Source: an uncultured Clostridia bacterium
GTDB lineage: Bacteria; Bacillota; Clostridia; Christensenellales; UBA1242
Assembly (NCBI GenBank): GCA_947623775.1
Contig: CANQHL010000042.1
Location: 1 to 10,045, forward strand
DNA: 10,045 nt
Direction: 5' to 3'
Shown: piece after piece, positions 1-7,860 of the stretch
Layout: each line of letters starts with the position of its first letter
Position numbering within the stretch: position 1 is the first letter of the stretch
The notes under the pieces: model-generated
What the model was told of the DNA's origin: nothing
The model's database searches: none
What the model saw: only the letters and a program-made list of their open reading frames with translations
Position numbers and translations under genes: made by a program

Positions 1-679
1 CATTGATATAGAATGTTCCAAGTTTTTGATATGAAGCATATGTAAATCCGGTTAGCACACCCTTTTCCAGTCTTTCACTGCCAACGATGGTTATAACATC
101 TCCACCCACTCTTGAATTGGTTATACTGCCGCTGTTTGAAACTACAAAACCTGCTATTGTGCTTGTGAAATTATCAACTGAATTAATATAGTAAGGTGTC
201 GAACCTTTATAAAAATTGATGTTTATTCCAGTTGGGTTTGCGTGTCGCTCACATGCACCGTCAAGTTTTGTGTCTCCATATACACTTGAATCTGAATAGA
301 ATGCAACAACTTCACAATTTGTTATCACACCCTCATTATTTATTGCAATACCTGCAAAGTTAAATTCATTAAGATTTGTTACATCAACGTTAACTTGACC
401 ACCATTATATAGATTTACTCTTACATTCTTAAGCAATGTGCCTGCGTCAACAACGTTAAATAATGCCATGTTCAAAGTTGAAGATGTGGTTTCTTGACTG
501 AAACTCTTAATGAAAATTGTATGACCATTTCCATCAAAACTGCTTATAAGTGATGTGTTGAATGGTTGATAATTTTCAAGGAAAATATCATTTGTTAAAA
601 TATAATCATTTTTCTTGATTTCCTGATTTTCTACCGGAGCCAATGCTTTAAATTCACTTGCATTTGATATTAAAATCGG
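1..679 (-). repeat. GLUG/beta-helix module 2 in the giant lipoprotein (from about residue 2276, cut by window edge)
   Basis: From Pro2276 the sequence reads PILISNASEFKAL, then DYILTNDIFLENYQPF, FDGNGHTI (2323-2330), an N/G-rich stretch, FAGIAINNEGVITNCEV (2383 on) and IAGFVVSNSGSITNSRV (2450 on). The order of elements parallels module 1: an F/M-rich opening helix-like segment, an 'I-L-N-D-I' strand, a G-N-G-H-T-type turn, then GLUG repeats. FDGNGHTI is a common lead-in to GLUG repeats in surface proteins. The module is still running at the left edge, so its full length cannot be seen. Confidence 0.75.
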
Positions 680-3600
680 AACATCAGGATCTGAATATGT
701 TTCAATGTTAACTGTAAAGTAAGTTGAATAAACACTGGTGTAGCCTCCTGCAGAAACATATGTTTCAAGCACCATATCTACACTCATGTTTGCTCTTAAT
801 CCTTTAAATGAAATTTGATTTGCATCTTCGCTGAATGTATAACTGAATGGTCGATTTGCGATATTGCCGCCTTTCAGTGGTATTCGCGAGTTTCCATCAA
901 CAAAGAATAGTCTATCTTCCAATGTCAATGGTGTTTTGTTTAATACGCCGTCTATATATTTATAGTTTATATAATAATTATAATTTGAATTATTAATATT
1001 ACCTTGTTCAGGATAATAGCCTTTACTTATGAATACATCTCTTTTCTGCATAATGTCAGCAATTAATTTTTCGCTTGTTTCATCACCTGGGTTGCTGTAA
1101 GTTTCAGGGACTAAGTTGTATTCAATGTTGATAGGCTTTTCAACACCCTGCCAAATATTCAATACACCATCTGTTCTGCCATCAATTACAACATTGTTTG
1201 CATCGATTTTGAAATCCACAATAACGACAGTTGCAACTGTTGTTTTATATTCGGTCTGTGTTGAGCCTGTAAGCTTTCTTGAAACTGTTGCTTGAACATA
1301 TAATATGTTTCTTTCATCAGTTTTTGCCTGCAATCCGGCATAAATTTTGGCTGAATATGTTTTTATTCCTCGCACTGTATCTATGCTTGGCTCCTGTGAC
1401 AAACTTGACATTTGTATGCCTTGTATTCCCACTCCATCAAGCACTAAGCTGTCAACTTTTTGATCTAGAAGAACTTCAACCTTTATATCAGCAGAAGAAC
1501 CTTTTGCAAGATATGTTGTCGTCTCTCCATCAATGGTTATTCTTGCTTCACTGAGGTAACTTACCGTCAAATAATAATTTGCAAAAGATAACACATTGTT
1601 GTTTGAGTCGTAGAATGTTATTGTAAACATTATAACAGTGTCTCGGGTTACATTTGTGTTTATCCAAACTTTGAAGAACAATTTTCCTATCAGTTTTTCT
1701 GTTAATGTTGGAGTAAAGGAAATCATTCCTGCTCTTGATGTGTCAACATCACCATCAATCGTTCTTGCTCTCTCTATAAAATACTCATTGCCCGATTGAA
1801 TTGGATTTCCGTGAACATCTGTCAGTCTTAAAACGCTCATTGATACAGCATTTGAAACCGATGTTCCGCTGTAAGAAAGACTTACATGGTCAAAGTACGC
1901 ATATTCCGGATTGATGTTTACTTCAAGTATTGAATTGTTTCCCGGAGCAAGTATTGTTGAAATTTCACCAGATCTATAAACCTGTTGAATTCCATTTTTG
2001 CTGGTCTCAAAAGATGAGCTTACGATGGTTTTATTTATTATATCAATATTTGTGAATTTTTGTTTTGTTAATGTTATATCAAATGTATCATTTTCATCAA
2101 GGCTGGAATTTCCGCTTTCTGAAACAATATAGCAATCCTCAAATACTAAATCTTCACTTACGTTTGCTCTGTAATCTTCGTGTACTGAGAAGTTCAAATT
2201 GTATACAGAAACATACATTCCGCCTGTTGTCAATTCTTTTGAAATGTCTGTTACAAGCACGTCAATCATGTTCAATTCCGTGCCGGCAAGTTTGTATACA
2301 TATCTATTGCGGGCAATTGCTTTTAGTTCAAGTTGTTCACCCTTATACATTATAATAGGATAAATGGTATCATTTTCCGCCGTTGTCCTTATCTCCACTT
2401 CCATGTTTGCATTTGTAGATGGAGTTATTGGGAGACTGTCACCCGACATATCAAATGAAATTACGCCCTTTACAGGATTTATTGTAAAGTTTCTCTTGAA
2501 CACATCGTTTATTGCCTGTTGATAAATTCCGCTTTCATCTGCACTTGCTGTGAAAATAACCGCTTTTACAACAAAATCCGTTTTTACATCACCTGAATTT
2601 ACATTGACTTTAAATGTTGTGCTGTTTGCATTTTCAAATGATACAAGTTTGCCCGCTTCTGTAACATCGGCATTCTTGCTTGTTGTTATATCCAAAGATA
2701 TTTCATTTGTTTTTAGCGTATATGCTTGGGCCAATGCACCTAAAAATACCTGTGGACGCAAATAACTTACAAAATAATCTCTTGATTTTGTTTCTTGAAT
2801 TGCAACAATTGAATTGTCATCAACATATGCAGTGTTTCCACCACGATCAGACCAAGACAAAAGTACATCAGATAAAGCATATACAACTTTAATATGTATT
2901 GTTTTGCTGTTTTCAACATCCATCTTAGATGATAAGATAATGTCTACATCGCCTGTGTTTACAACTTGTAATGTCGAACCAATAACCCTTACTATATTTA
3001 CTTGAGATGAAGTTATAATAATATTTCTACTTACGCTCTCTCCAACAAGCTGCTCGAGAGTTATTGTGTTATATCTGTTTAAATCTATTGTCTGAGCATC
3101 ATTGAGATCAACATAATTATCTTTGAGTTTGTAGAAGAATAAAATTCCATTATTTTCGTCAACAGCAATTGATTTATAATAATTATTTTCACTATATGTT
3201 TTTACTGTGTAATCAATATCTTCAACTTTTGCGTCTTGATACAACCCTTTAAGATAAGGATTTCCTCCATTTACGTATTCTAGGAAGCCTTCATCATCTT
3301 TTGTAACAAAGTTTGCTGCATTTTCTGGATTGTCATAATCACCCATAATGTTGTATGCAACTCTTATATAATAACCAATATAATAATTTGTCAAAAGAAC
3401 TGTTTTCTTAGGATCAGTGTTTTCATAATCACCATCTCCATATGCTTTCTCAACGCCGATAACAACAAATGAATAATTTATTTTTGCTGTTGGGCTTGTT
3501 GTAGTTGTTCCCTCATAATTTCCGGCAAATGCACCAATTGTAGTGCCAACCAGCACATCAGCGCCATCTTCAGCCCTATCTCCATTGAGAGTATAATCAT

Positions 3601-6600
3601 AAGCATATGTATGGTCAATTGTTGAGCGTGTACCAATTTGTCCGACTATTGCACCAACAACATCCCCCGTGAATTTATTTACGGAATATGTAGTTTCTTC
3701 TCCCTCTGAAGTTGGATTTGCAAGATTGTAGAATTCTACTCGGGAATTCTTTATCATATTAATGTTTTTACCGGCAATACCTCCAACATATGATTTATCT
3801 CCCGCCTTTATTTCAAGTCCTAAAACGCTTGCTCCGTCTATCTCACCCTCGTTGACTCCGGCAATACCACCAACATAACAAACATCTGTATTTTCATATT
3901 TCAATACACTTGCTTGTATGCCATTTACATCAATTGTAACATTTGTTATTTTGTTTTTATTTGTATCTACTATAAATCCGCTTCCCTCAACTTCACCTAC
4001 AAAAATAAGGTTTCTTATTTCTCCATTATTGATTAAAGCAAGATTCTTGCCGCTTAATTTGATTGTTGTAATATTGTTGTATCCTTGAATACCACCTGTT
4101 ATATTTGCAAATGGTTCAAAAACAGTGCCTGTAAGGTCAAGGCTATTCATAATTGTGTAATATTTTGCAACCACATTTTCTATGCCGCCAATTTCCATGA
4201 ATGATTTAACATCATAAATTCTATACGCATAATCAAAACTATTACCATCTGCAACAGTTATTTTTACCTTTACAAGAATATTTTTGTAAGGAACTTTGGT
4301 TGGAGCTTTACTACCCGCATTTGAAATGAAGTATGCGCCACTGTTTACCAAATAATCAAAGTAAGTAACTCCGTTTTCTTTCTCTTGTCCTAAATGATCA
4401 GCATTTATGCTGTCTGTTTTCTGCACCATTCTTCCATTTATATCTTGTTCATCATAGAAGTATTTAATTTGGCCATTATAAATTGCATCAGCTGGAAGAA
4501 TATATGCGTAACCTATCATGCCTTGTGTTAAAGCACGTGAAATGTTGACTGAAAGTGTGCTTGAAGATATTGCATCACTTACTGTCAAGAATGATGAATT
4601 TACATTACCCTCTGCATCGGTTATTATGTAAGCTAAAGATGTATTTTTTGCATCAGCTGGTGACGAACTGAAAATCATATATTTAGGACTTTCATCACCA
4701 ACCTCAAAATACAACCCATCTTGATCATAATTTTCCCATACGAGGCTTTCAAGTCTTTGTGCATTTCTTATTACAATATCAATCGTAGTGAAAATTTCAT
4801 ATACCCCTCTGCCTGTTGCTTCATCACGAATTGTATAATGAACTTCCAAAGTGTTTCTGAATACACTATTATTCCCACTGTCATCGTTAATGAAAGCATT
4901 TATACTATTTGCAAGAACAGTAAATGAAATTCCCTCATCTGTTATTGCAATATTTGACAAACTATATCTTCCGTTTTTCCATGAAACCACAGTTTTATCT
5001 TCAGAAACAGAGCGAATTCCCATTCCATCACTTACAAAATCTACATTTTGGAGAGCCTTGTATGTGATGTTATCTTTACTGAAACGAATTTTGATATCTT
5101 GTCTTGTAAGGTTTTCATCACTTGAAGCCAAGCTGTCAATTGCGTATAGTGAAATGCTCTTATTGCTGCTTGGCCTTACCTCCAATCCCATAGGTGCAAC
5201 AAAACTTTCAATTAATATTATTTTTACAAATGAAAAATTGCCATTTGCATCTGCACTATTTATACCCTTTCCTGTAAATGTAACAACCGCATAAGTAAAG
5301 CCAGCAGATTTTGTAACTATTGATTTATTGTCGTCGCTAAACATTGCAACATTGCTGTAATTTATGTTATTTTTAGCTTGGTTAATGATTGTAATACACC
5401 CTGCCGTAGTATTGGCATATTCCTTAAATTGTTGAAGTGAAGAGAATGTATTATCTCTTTCATTATAATCATAGAACCCGACACTTATATTTGCATCAGC
5501 ATTTATACCATTTACCGAGTTGAAATAATAGATAAGAGGTGTGGTTGTAGCGTTGTGCAACATAAGCCTAGATATACTGTCGTTGTCCCCTTCGATATCT
5601 AATGGTTCACCTTGCGTTGTATAAGTTTTCTTTGAAACATCATAGTCAACAACAGAATTTGATTCATTTTCAGCAGAATTTAAGTGTATTGATGCCCACT
5701 TTAATGGCTGAAAAATGTCAATAATATAACGCTCGGTGACAAGTCCATTTCTGTGTGCAATTTGATATGTATCTTGTCTTGTAAGACCATATGCCGAAGC
5801 TTTCAACGTTACAGCCAATTCAAATATAACTGAATCACTTGTATTGCTTACTTTTCTTATGTTATCAAAAGTCACCGCATTTGAATTATTTATAATATAA
5901 AGTCCGTCAATATCAGTTTGACCTTTAAGAGTAAATTCCTTTTTTACTGTTACATTTCCACCATTCGAACTTGAATCAATCTTTATATCTGCATTATCAA
6001 ATGTAAAATATTCAAATGATACACTTCTTACAAGTCGAAGATTGAATGTTGTGCTTATATCTGTATTGTCTAAACTTGTGAAAGTCATTGCCAATCTTTG
6101 AACTGATTGTTCAGGCAATTCATCTGATTTTATGTAAATCTGAGTTGCACTTATATAACTACTCTCATTTGCCTCATAGCCGTCATTTGTTGTTTTAAAT
6201 TCAACCTGCTTCCATCTGTTTGCCTCCGTTGCGTCTTGATACCATACTTGGACAGGACAAGTATTGAATACACTTGCGCCTGGTTCCGTCCATTTCAATG
6301 AAATTTTATATTTATTTGTAGCATCGACAACCGTGCTAGGAGAAATTGTTACATAGTATTTTTGACCATATACTGATGTTTCTCTTGACTCTGCATAAGT
6401 TGTATATAATGTTTGGATTGAGCCTTCTACACTGCCAATTTCATTAGTTGCAACCTCAATTTTGTTGACTCTCTCCCTTGCCTTTATTGTAATTGGCAAA
6501 TAATCGGCAGAATCAACCCTGTATGTATAACCATTATAACCAATTGAGAAACTTACTTTATAATTGCCATTTATATTTGTTGATTTGCTGTTTGCAAATA

Positions 6601-7504
6601 TAACAAAGCAAGGAAGTTCTCCGACAACTTGATCTCTATTTATAACAAGATCATCTGTTTCAACACCATTTGCATCATAAACATGAGCTTTTATTTCCAA
6701 ATCACCAAGATAATTCACCAAGAAGTATCCTCGATAATTATCATCAGATGGAATGTTTGGAACAATTTCAAAAACATTATTTTCTTCTGTAACCTTGTTA
6801 AAACCTGCATTTTTGCTGTTTGAGAATTGTAAATCAATATTTTCATCAATTTTGTTAAGAACATCGAGTGTTATTGTGGTGCTTACATCTTTCTCTGTTG
6901 TAGCAACAAGAGAAACTGTATCATCCATAAAACTATCGTCGATTGTCAAACTTGTTCCCTCAAGAGTAAGTCCACTCTTTTCTTCTGCGAGTTTCCAAGT
7001 TAAATTACGTCGACTCTTATCATTTGGATAGAAAGAAATCAATTTGGTCTCGTCTAGGATATTAGTTGTTCCGCGAACAAGATAATTGCTCTTATCGCCA
7101 TTCTCAGTCTTTTGCTCCATACTGCTTACAGAACTGAAAACAGTAACAGATATGTACTTCACAACATTCCCTTGATTGGTACGTACTGTAACCTGAGCAT
7201 CACCCTCGCTTAATCCTGTCAAGACAATATCCGTCCTTTTTTCAGAAACATATTTGGTGGAAACCTGTACAATATTATTTTCATATCCACCATTTACGCT
7301 TGCCGAAATTCGCACATCATCTCCGCCGGAAATGCTGGCACTGACTATCGCAGAGTTCTGCGACCCATCATCTGTGTCACGCAATTCAATGGATACACTT
7401 TCTTGTGATAGAGTGAAATCTATTTCGCTTTTACCACATGAATACAAAAAAGTTCCGCCCAGCAGAATGAACACACTCAATAATCCTACCCAAAATTTTT
7501 TCAT
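1..7504 (-). CDS. Giant cell-surface lipoprotein with Ig-like array and two GLUG modules (3' end outside window)
   Basis: One continuous minus-strand frame of at least 2,501 codons, read codon by codon without a stop; the C-terminus lies beyond the left edge. The ATG at 7504-7502 is chosen because AAGGAGG (7515-7509) sits 4 nt upstream and because it gives a lipoprotein signal: MKK, a hydrophobic core (residues 4-20), then lipobox LYSC with Cys23, after which the chain is polar. The mature protein should be lipid-anchored outside the membrane. Residues 27-120 resemble a bacterial Ig-like (BIG2) domain. Most of the rest is Thr/Ser/Asn/Val/Ile-rich alternating beta sequence, probably further Ig-like domains. 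Two GLUG-type beta-helix modules occur at about 1103-1350 and from 2276 onwards, with VGGIAG at 1211-1216 and 1240-1245. No enzyme motif was recognised. Adhesion, matrix or glycan binding is a guess from architecture. Cysteines are few. Surface lipoprotein is near certain; the function is unknown. Confidence 0.93.
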   Translation of the reverse strand, partial: MKKFWVGLLSVFILLGGTFLYSCGKSEIDFTLSQESVSIELRDTDDGSQNSAIVSASISGGDDVRISASVNGGYENNIVQVSTKYVSEKRTDIVLTGLSEGDAQVTVRTNQGNVVKYISVTVFSSVSSMEQKTENGDKSNYLVRGTTNILDETKLISFYPNDKSRRNLTWKLAEEKSGLTLEGTSLTIDDSFMDDTVSLVATTEKDVSTTITLDVLNKIDENIDLQFSNSKNAGFNKVTEENNVFEIVPNIPSDDNYRGYFLVNYLGDLEIKAHVYDANGVETDDLVINRDQVVGELPCFVIFANSKSTNINGNYKVSFSIGYNGYTYRVDSADYLPITIKARERVNKIEVATNEIGSVEGSIQTLYTTYAESRETSVYGQKYYVTISPSTVVDATNKYKISLKWTEPGASVFNTCPVQVWYQDATEANRWKQVEFKTTNDGYEANESSYISATQIYIKSDELPEQSVQRLAMTFTSLDNTDISTTFNLRLVRSVSFEYFTFDNADIKIDSSSNGGNVTVKKEFTLKGQTDIDGLYIINNSNAVTFDNIRKVSNTSDSVIFELAVTLKASAYGLTRQDTYQIAHRNGLVTERYIIDIFQPLKWASIHLNSAENESNSVVDYDVSKKTYTTQGEPLDIEGDNDSISRLMLHNATTTPLIYYFNSVNGINADANISVGFYDYNERDNTFSSLQQFKEYANTTAGCITIINQAKNNINYSNVAMFSDDNKSIVTKSAGFTYAVVTFTGKGINSADANGNFSFVKIILIESFVAPMGLEVRPSSNKSISLYAIDSLASSDENLTRQDIKIRFSKDNITYKALQNVDFVSDGMGIRSVSEDKTVVSWKNGRYSLSNIAITDEGISFTVLANSINAFINDDSGNNSVFRNTLEVHYTIRDEATGRGVYEIFTTIDIVIRNAQRLESLVWENYDQDGLYFEVGDESPKYMIFSSSPADAKNTSLAYIITDAEGNVNSSFLTVSDAISSSTLSVNISRALTQGMIGYAYILPADAIYNGQIKYFYDEQDINGRMVQKTDSINADHLGQEKENGVTYFDYLVNSGAYFISNAGSKAPTKVPYKNILVKVKITVADGNSFDYAYRIYDVKSFMEIGGIENVVAKYYTIMNSLDLTGTVFEPFANITGGIQGYNNITTIKLSGKNLALINNGEIRNLIFVGEVEGSGFIVDTNKNKITNVTIDVNGIQASVLKYENTDVCYVGGIAGVNEGEIDGASVLGLEIKAGDKSYVGGIAGKNINMIKNSRVEFYNLANPTSEGEETTYSVNKFTGDVVGAIVGQIGTRSTIDHTYAYDYTLNGDRAEDGADVLVGTTIGAFAGNYEGTTTTSPTAKINYSFVVIGVEKAYGDGDYENTDPKKTVLLTNYYIGYYIRVAYNIMGDYDNPENAANFVTKDDEGFLEYVNGGNPYLKGLYQDAKVEDIDYTVKTYSENNYYKSIAVDENNGILFFYKLKDNYVDLNDAQTIDLNRYNTITLEQLVGESVSRNIIITSSQVNIVRVIGSTLQVVNTGDVDIILSSKMDVENSKTIHIKVVYALSDVLLSWSDRGGNTAYVDDNSIVAIQETKSRDYFVSYLRPQVFLGALAQAYTLKTNEISLDITTSKNADVTEAGKLVSFENANSTTFKVNVNSGDVKTDFVVKAVIFTASADESGIYQQAINDVFKRNFTINPVKGVISFDMSGDSLPITPSTNANMEVEIRTTAENDTIYPIIMYKGEQLELKAIARNRYVYKLAGTELNMIDVLVTDISKELTTGGMYVSVYNLNFSVHEDYRANVSEDLVFEDCYIVSESGNSSLDENDTFDITLTKQKFTNIDIINKTIVSSSFETSKNGIQQVYRSGEISTILAPGNNSILEVNINPEYAYFDHVSLSYSGTSVSNAVSMSVLRLTDVHGNPIQSGNEYFIERARTIDGDVDTSRAGMISFTPTLTEKLIGKLFFKVWINTNVTRDTVIMFTITFYDSNNNVLSFANYYLTVSYLSEARITIDGETTTYLAKGSSADIKVEVLLDQKVDSLVLDGVGIQGIQMSSLSQEPSIDTVRGIKTYSAKIYAGLQAKTDERNILYVQATVSRKLTGSTQTEYKTTVATVVIVDFKIDANNVVIDGRTDGVLNIWQGVEKPINIEYNLVPETYSNPGDETSEKLIADIMQKRDVFISKGYYPEQGNINNSNYNYYINYKYIDGVLNKTPLTLEDRLFFVDGNSRIPLKGGNIANRPFSYTFSEDANQISFKGLRANMSVDMVLETYVSAGGYTSVYSTYFTVNIETYSDPDVPILISNASEFKALAPVENQEIKKNDYILTNDIFLENYQPFNTSLISSFDGNGHTIFIKSFSQETTSSTLNMALFNVVDAGTLLKNVRVNLYNGGQVNVDVTNLNEFNFAGIAINNEGVITNCEVVAFYSDSSVYGDTKLDGACERHANPTGININFYKGSTPYYINSVDNFTSTIAGFVVSNSGSITNSRVGGDVITIVGSERLEKGVLTGFTYASYQKLGTFYIN
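3455..4198 (-). repeat. GLUG/beta-helix module 1 in the giant lipoprotein (about residues 1103-1350)
   Basis: The module opens with SFMEIGG and a 'YYTIMNSLDLTG' segment (present as a list of beta strands), then NNGEIRNLIFVGEV and two clear GLUG-type motifs: YVGGIAGVNEGEIDGA (1210 on) and YVGGIAGKNINMIKNSRV (1239 on). Looser copies follow (VVGAIVGQIG, IGAFAGNYEG). The pattern G-[IA]-[AV]-G followed by N/G-rich turns and I-x-N-S/C-x-V is typical of the GLUG motif family (Pfam GLUG), seen in surface proteins with a right-handed beta-helix. Boundaries are approximate, set by where the pattern starts and fades. Confidence 0.75.
7434..7504 (-). other. Lipoprotein signal peptide (Sec/SPase II) of the giant protein
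   Basis: The first 23 residues begin MKKFW, followed by a hydrophobic stretch (VGLLSVFILLGGTFL) and LYSC. Cys23 is the expected lipidation site, with Gly24 after it. Tyr at position -2 of the lipobox is less usual than Ala, Ser or Thr, but Leu at -3 and Ser at -1 fit. Gly at +2 is compatible with export to the outer face in a monoderm cell. The last Cys codon base is at 7436 and the following Gly codon starts at 7435. Confidence 0.88.
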
Positions 7505-7508
7505 ATTT

Positions 7509-7515
7509 CCTCCTT
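7509..7515 (-). promoter_or_regulatory. Ribosome binding site of the giant lipoprotein gene
   Basis: AAGGAGG on the minus strand, a full match to the anti-Shine-Dalgarno core, with 4 nt (AAAT) before the ATG at 7504. It decides the start codon, because the signal peptide follows directly. Confidence 0.88.
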
Positions 7516-7583
7516 GTTTAATATCTGTTATTTACACAATAATTAAACGTTAATAAGTAAAAAATTTCTCGCTTTCAAGAATA

Positions 7584-7612
7584 ATTATAAAATTATAAAA
7601 AAAATATGTCAA
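7584..7612 (-). promoter_or_regulatory. Consensus sigma-A/sigma-70 promoter for the giant lipoprotein gene
   Basis: On the minus strand TTGACA (7612-7607) and TATAAT (7589-7584) are separated by exactly 17 nt: perfect consensus hexamers at the optimal spacing. Transcription would start near 7577 and leave a leader of about 70 nt before the ATG at 7504. A second, weaker pair lies closer to the gene (TTGAAA at 7578-7573, 17 nt, TATTAA at 7555-7550). The DNA is very AT-rich, so chance matches to -10 boxes are common, but an exact pair of both hexamers is not. Confidence 0.65.
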
Positions 7613-7706
7613 ACAAATTTAGTATATTTATATAATAAATATAACGCAAAATTTCATTTTTTATTTTTTGCCAAATAATTATTTTTTATTTTCTGACCTC
7701 AAAAAC

Positions 7707-7735
7707 TTGATTTTTTATTGATGAATGGTTATATT
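7707..7735 (+). promoter_or_regulatory. Candidate promoter for gpmI
   Basis: TTGATT (7707-7712) and TATATT (7730-7735) are separated by 17 nt. Each hexamer is close to consensus but not perfect. Transcription would start near 7742, giving a leader of about 118 nt before the gpmI ATG. In DNA this AT-rich several alternative boxes are possible, so confidence is modest. Confidence 0.4.
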
Positions 7736-7759
7736 ATTAATGAGGTAAAAACTCAAAAA

Positions 7760-7794
7760 ATCAAAAAAATTTCAATTAATTTTATTTTTTTGAT
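7760..7794 (+). repeat. A/T-rich inverted repeat in the gpmI leader
   Basis: ATCAAAAAAAT (7760-7770) and ATTTTTTTGAT (7784-7794) are perfect 11-nt inverted copies around a 13-nt loop. Each arm has only one G or C, so an RNA hairpin would be weak. It falls between the candidate promoter and the gpmI start. It could be an operator, a leader structure or chance in low-complexity DNA. Confidence 0.4.
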
Positions 7795-7850
7795 GATTTT
7801 TTCCTTAAAAATTTTAAAATTATCTGTATTTTAAAGAAATTTTTGTTTCT

Positions 7851-7855
7851 AGGAG
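7851..7855 (+). promoter_or_regulatory. Ribosome binding site of gpmI
   Basis: AGGAG lies 5 nt (TAAAA) before the ATG at 7861. It fixes the start at 7861 and rules out the in-frame TTG at 7843, which lies upstream of this site. Confidence 0.85.
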
Positions 7856-7860
7856 TAAAA

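Larger units (their letters stand above)
7505..7860. other. AT-rich divergent intergenic region
   Basis: This is the spacer between the divergently transcribed lipoprotein and gpmI genes. It is almost entirely A and T, with three copies of ATTTTTTATT (7656-7665, 7681-7690, 7710-7719) and an 11-bp A/T-rich inverted repeat at 7760-7794. Apart from the promoters and ribosome binding sites listed separately, no gene, structured RNA or recognisable riboswitch was seen on either strand. Confidence 0.8.

Noticed and set aside
4851..5294. 147-codon plus-strand frame, and the other plus-strand frames between 1279 and 7553
   Set aside because: They lie antisense within the continuous minus-strand lipoprotein gene, lack ribosome binding sites and have no recognisable motif. 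They are shadows.
7550..7578. TTGAAA-17-TATTAA as the lipoprotein promoter
   Set aside because: A plausible second site, but weaker than the exact consensus pair 34 bp upstream (7584-7612), so it is kept only as an alternative.
7620..7720. Repeated ATTTTTTATT units as a possible CRISPR-like or iteron array
   Set aside because: Only three 10-nt low-complexity A/T copies at uneven spacing (25 and 29 nt), with no conserved spacers or longer repeat; most likely AT bias.
7843..7860. In-frame TTG start giving gpmI six extra N-terminal residues
   Set aside because: The AGGAG ribosome binding site at 7851-7855 lies downstream of this TTG and at the right distance from the ATG at 7861. Family members begin close to the VTLIILDGFG motif.
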